From NCBI RefSeq assembly GCF_954871325.1, contig NC_088776.1, positions 64,132,954 to 64,196,953 on the forward strand: a DNA stretch of 64,000 nucleotides, given 5' to 3'. Positions 40,740 to 54,000 of the stretch are shown here, piece after piece. The stretch is from Gordionus sp. m RMFG-2023 (Eukaryota; Nematomorpha; Gordioida; Chordodea; Parachordodidae). The notes beneath the pieces are model-generated. The model was not told where the DNA came from. It made no database searches and was given only the letters and a program-made list of their open reading frames with translations. The position numbers and the translations under genes are program-made. The first letter of the stretch is position 1. Each line of letters begins with the position of its first letter.

Positions 40740-42050
40740 GAAAACTTTATGGTGGCAGCTCCGCTACATATTCGAGGATATCGTAAATAAATAAATAAAT
40801 ATGAAACAGATTCCCAATAATATTAAAATAAATATTGAATTTCCAATATACTCAGGCAATGGCGATCTTTTTTTGAGAAGATTCGAAGACATCTTCAAGG
40901 ACACTCAGATCTCGGACATCGAAAAAGCAGGTTCCTTTACAAGAAGACTACCAAATGAGGTATATATCAAGTTTAAATCGATATGTTCACCTACCGACTT
41001 CATCAATCCATCGATATTGATTGAAAAATTCAGGTTATTACACCCGAGGAAATCTACAAGTTCCAACTTATTATTATTTAACGCAGCTGTACAAGGTAAA
41101 AACGAAAGTTACATCAATTGGGTAAGTAGATTATGCATTTAAAAAAATGAATGTTTGCTAAGTGATAGTAGAGTTATTTAAAAATTTCATCAATCCGCAA
41201 AAATATTAGGCAGAAAATTACGTTAAAAGAAAATATTACATTAGCAGAAGTTCTTACTTTAAGAGATGATTTTGAAGAATTAGAATTAGAAGAAAATATA
41301 ATTGCTAAAGTTGAAAATATTTCTTTAAACGAAAAAACAGAAGATGATACAACCGTGAAACATGTAGAAAGGCAAAGAGGCAGGAAAACAGAAGAATAAA
41401 CAATTGGTGAGATATGGAGACCATGATGAACGACAAAATTTACAATCTAATTACGATAACATACAACGATGGACAATAAGAGGCCATGACTTTCAAAGAA
41501 ATATTTATCAAGAAAATAGTTAAAACCCTCAACAAAAGTTTATTCCTGATAAAATACGCTTTTTGGGACATGATAACAAACATGGTATACATCCCAACGT
41601 TGATAAGATAAAAGCTATTTCTAACATGCCGGAACCGAAGACAAAAGATGAATTGACAACATTTTTGGGGATGGCGAGCTATTATCGAAAGTTTTAAGTA
41701 ATTTTGCGGACGTAGCTGATTCTTTATACAAAATGGTTAATAAAGACAAATTGTTATGGGATAATACACATCAAGAAAGCTTCGACGACCTAAAAAATAT
41801 GATAAATACTCCGCCTCCGGATCTACCAATAGGCATTGCAACTGATGTTTCAAAGAAAGGTCTAGCAGTCTTATTTCATATTGATGGTGATAGTAAAGAG
41901 AAACCCATTGCTTTTGCGTCAAGAGCTTTACTGAAATCAGAGTTTAATTACACTAATATAGAGAGGGAAGTTTTATCTGTTATATACGCGGTAAAAAAGT
42001 TTCAAGAATATTTAATTGGGAATTTAAAAAAAATTAAATTATTATTTTAG
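40740..42050 (+). mobile_element. Ty3/gypsy fossil, copy 1
   Basis: A gag-like piece (40801-41142, with NIEFPIYSGNGDLFLRRFED) and a reverse transcriptase-RNase H piece (41733-42050, with PIAFASRALLKSEFNYTNIE and EVLSVIYAVKKFQEYL) on the + strand. A PBS-like TGGTGGCAGCTCCGCTAC lies at 40750 just before gag. The gag piece resembles that of the element at 61382, so the two are related. Most of the element is missing and it has several breaks. It is a fossil. Confidence 0.85.
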
Positions 42051-43353
42051 AGTAATAAAATATAACAAAATATGAGTTAATAAACAAGTCATGTAATCTA
42101 TTTATAAATCTTATTTCGTAGTATCATCAATTAACTTATATAAATCTTTCAAAAAATTGAAAAAAAATTATTGCACCTTTCATCTTTTTAAAGTAAGGTG
42201 CCAGAAGTAAATTATAGTTTGGTAATAACTTTATTTTTATCCAATTCCAAAAATGTCTAAAGATTTTAATAGAAAAATATTATTTCATCCGCTGGGATAT
42301 TTTTGAAAGGATAGCTTTATCAACGCCAAAAAAAATTATACTTTTATTAATATTTAGCTATTTTTTACAGTCAGACTAAATTGAATTTAACATATTTCAA
42401 TGTCATAATTAGTAATAAAATAAATAATATAAATGTCGTAAATTAATATACCTGTGTTCTTCGGTCTGCATTTTTTAGCTCTGATTATTTAAAGCCCTGC
42501 CCTAAATTTTCAAATTTCGTTATTTTGAATATTTTCTCTGTATTTTATAAATTGTTTTATACGGAATTTAAGATATGTAAATAATATTTAAGCATAATTA
42601 AAATGTTTTTCACTATAATATTAAACGGCATAGTTGAAATCGTTTTAAACCGTATCATGAATAATAAATCAATTTGCACAGTGAGATTTAGAAATAATTA
42701 TATAGACAGAATATGAAATTAAAAAATCTTCTTTTCCCATTTCAGAAAGTCTCATAATCATTATGTTTAAAAATATTTATTGTAGGCATTCCCTTTCAGG
42801 CAGAATAATATGATTTGAAAATAACTTACAAAATATTAAATTTGAACTAAATTCACATGTCATCTCTATTGAAACCACCAAAATACATAATTAAATATAT
42901 TTTTTATCATTTTAAGATTTATATTTGAAACAGGAGTTGGCATTTATTATTTTTAAATTTAACAATGTTTAAATTTAAAAAAGATAAGATTTTATGTTTT
43001 AAAGCTATAAAATTAATAATTTTGACGATTACAAAAGATTTAATAAGATAGAGGTCTCAATCCAATGTTCCCCTTCATCTAATCTTATTTAAAAGTTTTT
43101 AAAAATTATCAACATATTGTTTTAGCGCTGGAAAGGGTTAAACATATCAGTAACTAGGGGTTAGTAGAATTAGGTCGAATTAATTATATTATGCTTAATG
43201 CTTGAATTATTTATAATGTTTAATTTAAAATATTTAAAATATCTTATTATTTTTTAAATTAATACAATTATTTTTCAAATATAAATTTTGAGCAAAATAA
43301 TATCTTAAATCACCATTCAATTTATTTATAATATTGGCAGTGGGTTATAATAA

Positions 43354-43670
43354 TGTTAGAAATAATTATTTTATAAATATTATATTAAAAATATAAAAAA
43401 CAATATAAATCCCTCCTAATGATGGCGTCTTTTAAAAATCGACTTTTTAAAAAATTAATTAACATAATGTTAATAAAAGATATAAAAAAGATATCTCATG
43501 AGGAATAATTCATAAAAATCGTAATAGTTTTTTTTATTGTCTTAAATTTTATAAAATATTAATAGATTTGTAAATTAGAAATTACAATTATTTAATATAA
43601 CATATTTAATTTATCACTACAGCAAGCATCTGCTCATTCTAATAGATGCTATAATTTCCACATTACTACA
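43354..43670 (-). repeat. LTR-like block E2
   Basis: Tandem-duplicated counterpart of 40104-40423, near identical. Confidence 0.45.
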
Positions 43671-43819
43671 TTCCCCCTTTATAAATTGAAAGCAAATTTA
43701 TATCATTTAGACTTGAACAAACAATTTTTACTAAAAAATCATTTAATAATCATAATTTTATCATTCTCACTTTTAATATTTGTATCTGTTGATATGACCG
43801 ATTAATACTAACCTTTATA

Positions 43820-44936
43820 TCAAGCTTAAATCGATATGTTCACCTACCGACTTCATCAATCCATCGATATTGATTGAAAAATTCAGGTTATTAAACCCGA
43901 GGAAATCTACAAGTTCCAACTTATTATTATTTAACGCAGCTGTACAAGGTAAAAACGAAAGTTACATCAATTGGGTAAGTAGATTATGCATTTTAAAAAA
44001 TGAATGTTTGCTAAGTGATAGTAGAGTTATTTAAAAAGTAAAAATTTCATAAATCAGCAAAAATATTAGGCAGAAAATTACGTTAAAAGAAAATATTACA
44101 TTAGCAGAAGTTCTTACTTTAAGAGATGATTTTGAAGAGTTAGAATTGGAAGAAAATATAATTGCTAAAGTTGAAAATATTTCATCAAACGAAAAAACAG
44201 AAGATGATACAACCGTGAAACATGTAGAAAGGCAAAGACGCAGGAAAACAGAAGAATAAACAATTAGTGAGATATGGAGACCATGATGAACGACATAATT
44301 TACAATCTAATTACGATAACAGACAACGATGGACAATAAGAGGCCATGACTTTCAAAGAAATATTTATCAAGGAAATAGTTAAAACCCCCAATTTCAACA
44401 AAAGTTTATTCCTGCAAAAAAAAATACGCTTTTTAAGACATGATATAGACAAACATGGTATACATCCCAACGATGATAAGATAAAAGCTCTTTCTAACAT
44501 GCCGGAACCGAAGACAAAAGATGAATTGACAACATTTTTGGGGATGGCGAGCTATTATCGAAAATTTTTATGAAATTTTGCGGACGTAGCTGATTCTTTA
44601 TACAAAATGGTTAATAAAGACAAATTGTTATGGGATGATACACATCAAGAAAGCTACGACGACCTAAAAAATATGATAAGTACTCCGCCCACGTTAAATA
44701 ATCCGGATCTACCAATAGGCATTGCAACTGATGTTTCAAAGAAAGGTCTAACAGTCTTATTTCATATTGAAGGTGATGGTAAAGAGAAACCCATTGCTTT
44801 TGCCTCAAGAGCTTTATTGAAATCAGAGTTTAATTACACTAATATAGAGTGGGAAGTTTTATCTGTTATATACGCGGTAAAAAAGTTTCAAGAATATTTA
44901 ATTGGGAATTTAAAAAAAATTAAATTATTATTTTAG
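43820..44936 (+). mobile_element. Ty3/gypsy fossil, copy 2
   Basis: The duplicated partner of 40740-42050. It keeps the RT-RNase H part in two open frames, 44346-44573 (TTFLGMASYYRKFL) and 44607-44936 (IGIATDVSKKGL, ASRALLKSEFNYTNIE). It has several breaks and is a fossil of the same age as copy 1, since both come from one duplication. Confidence 0.85.
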
Positions 44937-46081
44937 AGTAATAAAATATAACAAAATATGAGTTAATAAACAAGTCATGTAATCTATTTATAAATCTTAT
45001 TTCGTAGTATCATCAATTAACTTATATAAATCTTTAAAAAAATTGGAAAAAAATTATTGCACCTTTCATCTTTTTAAAGTAAGGTGCCAGAAGTAAATTA
45101 TAGTTTGGTAATAACTTTATTTTTATCCAATTCCAAAAATGTCTAAAGATTTTAATAGAAAGATATTATTTCAGCCGCTGGGATATTTTTGAAAGGATAG
45201 CTTTATCAACGCCAAAAAAATTATACTTTTATTAATATTTAGCTATTTTTTACAGTCAGACTAAATTGAATTTAACATATTTCAATGTCATAATTAGTAA
45301 TAAAATAAATAATATAAATGTCGTAAATTAATATACCTGTGTTCTTCGGTCTGCATTTTTTAGCTCTGATTATTTAAAGCCCTGCCCTAAATTTTCAAAT
45401 TTCGTTATTTTGAATATTTTCTCTGTATTTTATAAATTGTTTTATACGGAATTTAAGATAAGTAAATAATATTTAAGCATAATTAAAATGTTTTTCACTA
45501 TAATATTAAACGGCATAGTTGAAATCGTTTTAAACCGTATCATGAATAATAAATCAATTTGCACAGTGGGATTTAGAAATAATTATATAGACAGAATATG
45601 AAATTAAAAAATCTTCTTTTCCCATTTCAGAAAGTCTCATAATCATTATGTTTAAAAATATTTATTGTAGGCATTCCCTTTCAGGCAGAATAATATGATT
45701 TGAAAATAACTTACAAAATATTAAATTTGAACTAAATTCACATGTCATCTCTATTGAAACCACCAAAATACATAATTAAATATATTTTTTATCATTTTAA
45801 GATTTATATTTGAAACAGGAGTTGGCATTTATTATTTTTAAATTTAACAATGTTTAAATTTAAAAAAGATAAGATTTTATGTTTTAAAGCTATAAAATTA
45901 ATAATTTTGACGATTACAAAAGATTTAATAAGATATAGGTCTCAATCCAATGTTCCCCTTCATCTAATCTTATTTAAAAGTTTTTAAAAATTATCAACAT
46001 ATTGTTTTAGCGCTGGAAAGGGTTAAACATATCAGTAACTAGGGGTTAGTAGAATTAGGTCGAATTAATTATATTATGCTT

Positions 46082-46619
46082 AAAAATATGATATAATAAG
46101 TATTCATTGGCTATTATAGCTTTAAATTCTATTTTTTTCCCTTTAACTTTCACCTTTTCTGGTAGTTGATAATCAAAAGAATTAGAAAAAAAATTCATTA
46201 AAACTTAAACATTTTTTAAAATAAAATATCACATTTTGAAATTTTTTATGAATTATTTATATACAAATGGTGTATTATTGATAATAACAATTATCCTATA
46301 GGAGACTTAATAAACCAATATAATTTACAAACCTGGGGTTTGGGTCTTGTTGGGGCAAAAATTAACTTTTACTAGAATCAATCTTAAAATATTTATTAAT
46401 AGGGTCTTTTGTAAAAAACGACTTAATCTAATCGTTAAAAAAATTGAGTATACAAAATTCCACATATTTTTTAATAAAATACGAATTTCATAAATAACAA
46501 GTGACGTGTTTTAGAGGTAAATAATTTTAAAACGCTACTTTAAATAAATATAGACAATTAAGCTGGTTTTTTGGAACTTAATAAATGGGTTATTTGTCAA
46601 ATATAAATCACTATTGCAT
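46082..46619. other. AT-rich stretch, nothing recognised
   Basis: No gene or repeat boundary supported. Confidence 0.4.
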
Positions 46620-47120
46620 TGTGATAATGTTAGTTGTAATGCATTCGCGATATTGCATTCGGTATGATGCATTAGCGATAATGCATTCGCTATAATGTAT
46701 TCGCTCTAATACATTCGCGATAATACATTCGCTGTAATGCATTCGCTATAATGCATTCGCTATAATGCATTCGCTATAATGTTTTCGCGGTAATGCATTT
46801 GCGCTAATACATTCGCTATGATGCATTCGCGATAATGCATTCGCGATAATGCATTCGCGGTAATGTATTCGCTCTAATACATTCGCGATAATACATTCGC
46901 TGTAATGCAATCGCTATAATATTTTTGCGGTAATGCATTCGCTATAATGCATTCGCGCTAATATATTCGCTATGATACATTCGCTATAATTTCGCGGTAA
47001 TGCATTCGCGGTAATGCATTCGCGGTAATGCATTCGCTATAATATCTTTTAGCGGTAATCGACATTCGCGATAATGCATTCGCGATAAAAGTTTCGCGGT
47101 AAAGGTTTCGCGGTATTGAC
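46620..47120. repeat. 14-bp CpG-bearing minisatellite
   Basis: About 35 units of the type TAATGCATTCGC(G/T)(A/C/G), giving TCGCGATAATGCAT over and over. Each unit holds the palindrome ATGCAT and at least one CpG, often TCGCGA. Variants (TACATTCGC, TTTCGCGG) cluster in the array. It has no link to the surrounding AT-rich DNA. Confidence 0.93.
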
Positions 47121-47124
47121 GTGA

Positions 47125-47365
47125 TACGATGTACGATAATTACTTTAACGAACTACAACAGTCAAGACATTGATTCCAGCTGATTTCAATACTTGTATTC
47201 ATTTAATAAAATCGCCAGTCTATGAATGACGTTAATAACTAAATATTCGTGATTTAATTCGTATTTTCATTTAATGAACACTCTTTCAGATAGTGTGGAA
47301 ATAGAGCCCTCTAAATTCTCTTCTAAACAACCACCCCCTCATGGCTAAAATATATGGATGCTGAA
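47125..47365. repeat. Repeat family R, partial copy 3
   Basis: GACATTGATTCCAGCTGATT, TAAAATCGCCAGTCTATGAA and CATGGCTAAAATATATGGAT match 26760-26955. It joins the minisatellite directly at its left and segmental copy B at its right. Confidence 0.75.
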
Positions 47366-47431
47366 TATGATGCCTTAAAAAATTCTAAATGTAGGATGAG
47401 ATGTTTTATTTAAATATTCTATTATAAAATA

Positions 47432-48098
47432 CAGGTATTCGAACCGAACCCGGAGAAGAAAACCCGGGTTTTGGGGAAAGTAATCGGAACCCGAACCGAT
47501 CATGTGTTTATAAAATTTTCAAAACCCCGAACCGAACCCGGGAATTTTATTTGAACTCAGGTTCAACCGGGTTGAGTGTATTGTTTAAATTAACATAAGA
47601 TATTTGTATAATTGTAAATACAAATATTAATAATTTACTTGACTTATAATATTTTCAAATTTCCAATTAAGTGAAGTGTTAATAAATTTTAAACAACTTA
47701 ATTCATTTACTCTATTTTGAAATTTTTTAAAATTTATTCTCAAAAATTCCTATTGAATTGTAAATAAATTTTAAACAATTAAATTCATTTACGCCATTTA
47801 TTTCTAATTTTTAACTTATTCTTTAATTAGAGGAAAGTGAACAAGTCAAAGTAAAAATTATTATATTGGATATTGTTAATTTAAAGAAATACGTCTAAAT
47901 TAAATTTTTTTAAAACTATACATGACTATGCTTTGTATTTTTAACTATATTTGCCTATAAATAAAATGAAAAATTTATTTTTTTATACCAAATTTATGTC
48001 TAGTTTTTTAATTATGATTTAAATTTAAAAATTCTTAAACCCGAGCTGAACCCGAAACCAAACCCGGTTCAAAAATATTTTCCTGAACCCGAACTGAA
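47432..48098. mobile_element. Non-autonomous hAT-like element with GAACCCGG ends
   Basis: Starts CAGGTATTCGAACCGAACCC, and its right part holds AACCCGAAACC and TCCTGAACCCGAACTGAAA. Copy A has the empty site (TTATAAAATATAATTAGA), which places the insertion exactly. Short target duplication around AAATA. No transposase. Confidence 0.65.
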
Positions 48099-48535
48099 AA
48101 ATATAATTAGATTAGATATTTTAATAGTTAAATTAAAATTTTTTGGTGTAACCGATAATGCTCTGGCACAAACTTTTTAACAATCTATTATAATAATCCT
48201 CAAAAAACGTCAATCAAATTTAGCCAATAGTGTTTTTTAAAAAATAATTTGTCCAATAAAAATGATTATAGGGTAATCGGTCCAATAGTAATCATGTAAC
48301 AACCTTAACATTCATTCAATTTTATAACACATTTTGACGTGTGTTGAAAATGAAAATTATGTGAAGAATTTTTTTTGAAAGGAAGAGACCTAAATAGCAT
48401 TTGAACTGGCACAAAGACAATATATTATATAAATGAATATAATTACTTTTACAAATTATAATTTATGAAAAAATAATTTATTCAAATAAATTACTAGTTT
48501 TTTTTGATTATAATATCGATACTGTAGTATAATAA

Positions 48536-48894
48536 TGTTGGAATAATTATTTAAAAAAAAAATTCTATTAAAAATTATAATAAACAATAAAAATCCCCAC
48601 TAATGATGGCGCTTTTTAAATTTAATCATAAATTTTTATAAATGATTAATTAATATATAAAAGAGAGAATAAAAAATATAGCACAAATAAAATCCATTTA
48701 ATAGGTTGCTATGCCAGAGGAGAAGTAATGCATAAAAATCTTTGATAGCTAATATTGTTAAGACATTTATTAATTATCTTTAAATTTTTTTTTACAATAT
48801 TGTCTTATTTTAATAAAAAGTATAAATTATAAAATATTATTCGATTTCACAATTATTTAATATAACCCATTTTATTTATCCTCTACAGTACAAC
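48536..48894 (-). repeat. LTR-like block, diverged relative of E
   Basis: Read on the minus strand it starts TGTTGTACTGTAGAGG and ends AAATAATTATTCCAACA (TG...CA). It shares TAATGATGGCGCTTTTTAAA with the E blocks (TAATGATGGCGTCTTTTAAA). Copy A has a worn partner at 31960-32310. No coding part attached. Confidence 0.4.
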
Positions 48895-49006
48895 ATTGAA
48901 GAATTGTCATTGTATTAATAAAAGAATTAAGATTATCAAATAAGTATCTAAATTTATTTGAATAAAAATTTTAAAAATGCATTTTGATTGTAATAATAAT
49001 TATCAC

Positions 49007-50335
49007 CAGGGATCCAAACCGAACCATCCAACCGCTAAAAACCGGTATTTTTAATCGAACATAAACCGTTATATATATTTTTAACTGAACCTGAACTGAA
49101 CCGATAAAATGCCTCTGAACCGGTTCGAGCCTCATGATTTTATAAAATTATGTGTAAGTTACTATTAATATTGCAAAAATTTTAATTATATTCGAATTGT
49201 TTTAAAGATTATTATCAATCACATTTGATTGATAGGTGTCAGTCATAATATTTGTAAACTTTAGTATATTGCCATTTTGCAACATTTTTTAAATATTTTA
49301 TTATAAATTATAGTGCCTAGAGAAAAATTAAATCCAATATATAAACTATTTACATATAGTATTATCAATCACACATCAAAATGTAATATTACTGATTGTT
49401 AAATAAATATGAAAAGCTGAGTTGGTCACTTTTAATGGACCATTCAAATTAATCGATGGTAGCGGTTTTAAAAAAATTGATCTTATATTAGAAGGCATGG
49501 GTAATCTTAAAATTAATTCTTAAAATATTCAATCTAATGTTGCAGAATTAGCCTTAAGTATTCGGCAAAATATAATCAAAGAAATAAATGGTAAGTTATT
49601 ATCCATTATTGGAATTAATTTTCAGTATAAAAAAGCAAAAATTGTTATGAGAACACTAGCAATGAACGAAATTTTTGAACGGCTTACTGCAGGAAATTTA
49701 AAACTCTTTTTAATAAAAGTATTAAATGATTATGAAATCAAAACATCACAAATATACACTATAACAACTGACAATGGGACAAATCTTATTAAGATGGTTT
49801 ATGGAGGATATTGATGATGACCTTCAAATGTCTGAAAATGTTGAAGAAAAACAAATACAAATTGTCTGATATCGTACTAGCAGTGCCGGCTACCCATTTT
49901 AGTGTGGAAAGATATTTTTCACCAATTAAATTTATACTATCTCCTTAGATATAATTTGAGTGAGACGAATGTTGAAAATATATTCATTGTGAGGCTTAAT
50001 AAAAATTTTTTTAAGTAAATAGAGTTCAATTTTGTTCATATTAAAATAAATCATTGATATTTATTTGTTACATTTATGAATTATAATATTATTTTATAAT
50101 GTGTAATTCTAATTAATAAAAATGAAGGTTTAATATATGTATTTTTTTATTTGATAAAAAAAAATAATCTTCCCTATACATATTTCGATTTTAGGTTTGA
50201 AATACAAAAGTGTTTAAACCGGTTTTTAGAGGTTCGAACCGAACCGATATTTTTGTATTTTACGAACCGAACCCTAATCTTGAACCGTTATTTTATCCGA
50301 ACCTGAACCGATATTTGCTTCGGTTTAGATCCCTG
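49007..50335 (+). mobile_element. hAT-1 element, copy B, without nested insertion
   Basis: A 1.33-kb element with TIRs CAGGGATCCAAACCGAACC and the inverted right end, and target duplication attatcac (48999-49006, 50336-50343) as in copy A. Transposase remains (IYTITTDNGTNLIKMV, VPATHFSVERYFSPIKF) match copy A, including shared stops. It is internally deleted. Confidence 0.9.
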
Positions 50336-50596
50336 ATTATCACTATAGTGAGCTGGTCTAGGTCTTGGGGGGTTATAAAATTTTATCAGCACAAGATTTA
50401 ATATAGTTAGGAAATCAAGATTCCAGAATAATAATGCAAGCTGATAGAGATTCAGCTAACAGTTTATGGACAAAATATATACATAATAGGACATTTATTC
50501 CTAAAATCTAAAGAATATATACTTCAAAGATGGAAAATCGAAATTTTATGAATTATTGTTATATTGTAGGAATTAATAAATTAAAATATTATATAT

Positions 50597-51051
50597 TCTG
50601 GTTATTGAATAGTATTATGTTTTAATTTATGTAACGCGCATTCATTTAATTCTGTTTATTCAAATTATATTTTTATTTTAATTTTACTTTTCGTTTTATA
50701 ACTTAACCTTATAATTTAATATTCTAACTTTAGTTTGTAAAAATATTTTATAAACGATAAAAAAAGTAATAAAGCATAAATAGAACAATTTTTTATTAGT
50801 TCTCAAACACGTTCTTTCATACCAAAAGATTCTTTCTTCAATTATGAAAGAGGCAAGTGGGTTTATCGTAATCGAAATCTATTTGAAATTCAATTGGGCA
50901 ATATAAAATTAACCTTAAAATTTTTAATTTTTTTAAAGTATTGGAGATGGCATAGCCATAATTTGTCATTCATTTTTAAAGCTGACATTAAATATATCAA
51001 TGTCCGATTCTCAATTTTTCGTAGCCCGGCTCGTAAAGACAAAATCTTGTT
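50597..51051 (+). other. Copy-B-specific insert with an unrecognised open frame
   Basis: An insert absent from copy A (boundary ATTATATA then TTCTGGTTATTG). From about 50779 to 51091 a + strand frame stays open for about 104 codons, with FFNYERGKWVYRNRNLFEI and FSIFRSPARKDKILFTSIKI; a TTG start at 50894 would give 66 aa. It is less biased than the surrounding A/T noise, but I recognise no family and there is no upstream ATG. The LINE inserted into its 3' part. Confidence 0.3.
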
Positions 51052-51068
51052 TACGTCTATAAAAATTA

Positions 51069-54000
51069 ATTTAATCTTACGTAATAATCTTTAAATTAAA
51101 TTTTTTTTCATACGAAACGGATGATTTTTCGTCTGCGGGAAAATGGCTGATGTTAAATCGCCACCATGCTTCCATGAATTCTGATAATATTTAAATATCA
51201 ATCTCATTGAATCAAATCCCAATATAACAGACTTTACCTCACAGAAACAAATGATACAAAACTTCAAGTAATTATCTCTCCTTTTAATTTTTCCTTTACT
51301 TTTAGATTATCAATCACCCTCATAATTTCATATATACCTCAATCACAACAATTAATAATCAACATGATGCTCATATTACCCCTAATTTATCAATATACAT
51401 TATCAATATACATCTATCTCACCAATTGTTACAACTGTTCCTTATTGTAAATTATTTTTTGTAATCTATAATTATTACCTTTTATCTACTACAATAAACA
51501 TTAAACCAAATCTTAAAACAGAATAAAAATACCAAATCATAAAATTAATTCTCTCAAAACAAAATACATATCTCTTTCTTTTCTTCTCTCCACTTCCTAA
51601 CCTTCTCTCTTATTTTTTTACATAAAATATCTCTAATATCAATATTTAAATTTTAATATGTCATCTTCCATCCTTAAAAGTATCTCGTCTGCTTTTTTTC
51701 CCTTTTTCTTTAATAAATATCAAATCGTCTGCTTTTTCATATTTAACTTCAATTTCCAAAAATTAATTTCTTTTATTTACCCTTCCTCTATTAGCATGCC
51801 ATTAAATAAAAAATTAATCATCTACTCTCTCAACATGCCAGGTTTCAGTAAAATCACAATTCTAAGAAAACTCCTTGAAAAATATGATATCAACATAATT
51901 ATGACAATATAAAAAAAAACTAAAAGGCTATACTGTTTTTAATTCTAATCATTCCACCAACCACAATGGTGTTGCCTTCATCATTAAGGATTCTATTCTA
52001 AAATTCATTACAAATTTCATACCTATAAGTGACAGAATCGCTTCTGTCACTTTAATCTCCAAAGGTAAAAACATAAAACTTATTAACATATACGGCCCTG
52101 CTAAGTCTGCAGAATTTCCTGCTTTTATCTCCTCCCTAAACAACCATCTTAAACAAATTAATCCTAATCATTTTATTATTATTGGAGGAGATTTCAATAT
52201 GAAAATAGGTAATGAAAATATAAATATAATCATAGGTTTTGCCGCCCTCAATCAGAAAACAAATCAAAATGGCCACAAAATTATTGACATATGCAATAAA
52301 TTTAATCTAAGAATTACCAATACCTTCTTCAAAAATAAAAATAATGACTACTGCACATACTACAAATCTAACTCATCTTATAGTAGTCAATTAGATTTTT
52401 TCCTTACCAGTATTAAAATGAATTTCTATATTCAAAATGTATCCATCCTTAAAGAAATTGATTTCCTTTCTGATCATTGTCCCATTGCCCTAAACCTCTT
52501 TATTAAACCTTCCCTTCTTAGAAACCTCAATATCAAATCTAAACAACCAATCCCCCCTCCAACAAAAAAATACAATATTAATAGCTTAAATATCCCTTCA
52601 TTAGCCAATAAATTAATAACAACTCTCCATGGAATAATATTCAAGACTCAATCATCAATTCTGCCAACCTCCATCTTAACATCAAAACAATCTACCCTGA
52701 TTGGATCAGTTCCCACACTTCAAACCTTATCAACTCATTACCAAATAAAAATAAAAAAAAACTAAGAAAATCAAATTTTATTAAATCCAAACTTGACTTA
52801 GTTAAAAAATCCATTAGGAAAGACAAACGTAATTATCTTACCAACAAACTTAATAATATCTCAGAATTCAAACACAACAATGATCTTTATAATGCCTTCA
52901 AATCACTTAAATTTATTACTTCCTCAAACGACAAAAAAATTAATAATTTAAAAATTGGCCGTCTAATTATAAAAAAATCCTGAAGACCAACTCAATATCT
53001 TCGTCGATCACTTCAGAACTATTTTCAATAATAAAATCCCCCGCCCTACTTCTCTTCTCTCACATCAACTCATTACAACCCCCCCCCCCCCCCCCCCATT
53101 TATTCTTAAAAAAAATAGACTTTATCAATATCATTGAGAAATTAAAAAACCATAAAGCCTCCTTAGGCTCTATCAACAACGAAATTCTAAAAATTTTCCC
53201 TGAAATTACTACTGATCTAATCTTCCCTACTCTCAATAATATATGGAATTCTTCCATCATTCCTCTAGAATGATGTAAATCCACCATCATTAATCTTCCC
53301 AAAATTTCCAATCCCACCCCAATCCATGATTATAGAGACATTACCCTCACCTCTCCCTTCTACAAAATACTTACTACCTTCATTTTCAATCTTATAATCA
53401 TAGACATTGAAAAAAACACCCATTACTCCATCGCCTCCTTCAGGCCAGGTCGTAATACCATAGAACTAATTACATCTCTTAAAATTAGGCTTGAAAAAGC
53501 TACAATCTATTAAACCGATACTTATGTAATATTTATTGAGGTTTCAAAAGCATTTGATTCCATCAAACACCAATACCTATGGAATACTCTATTTAAATAC
53601 AATATCAATCCTCATTTAATAAAGATTATTATGTTCATATATGGAAATAGCTATATCAACATTAAACATAACAACTTATTTTCTCCTTACTAAAATGCGG
53701 TATTAAACAAGGTTGCCCACTCTCCCCCCCTTCTTCAATTTAATAATTAGTGATCTAATTAAACTTCGCAATCTCCAAAATGTTGAATGGCTATGTTATG
53801 CAGATGACATTTGCATCATAACAGAAGATTTCAATAATTTAAATAACATTCTAACCACAATTTCCTCCAATCTTCAGCTCATGAATCTAAAAATCAATTT
53901 CAATAAAACAAAAATCCTTTCTAATTCTTCAATACATCACAACTTTTCCTTCAACAACATAAACATCCAATTCTCTAAATCTCTCAAATACCTAGGCATC

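Larger units (their letters stand above)
39957..43196. repeat. 3.2-kb direct tandem duplication, unit 1 (holds a Ty3/gypsy fossil)
   Basis: Starts AATGCTTGAATTATTTATAA and ends ATTATATTATGCTT. Unit 2 follows at once at 43197 with the same start. Identity outside indels looks to be above 95 percent by eye, so the duplication is young. The shared 3' part (42051-43196 and 44936-46081) has no ORF. Confidence 0.92.
43197..46081. repeat. 3-kb direct tandem duplication, unit 2
   Basis: Repeats unit 1 in the same orientation, with a shorter fossil and small indels. It ends where the sequence turns to unrelated AT-rich DNA (46082 on). Confidence 0.92.

Noticed and set aside
50210-50401. 63-aa frame rich in Arg, Asn and Pro
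   Set aside because: Translation of the GAACCG-type right end of hAT-1 copy B.
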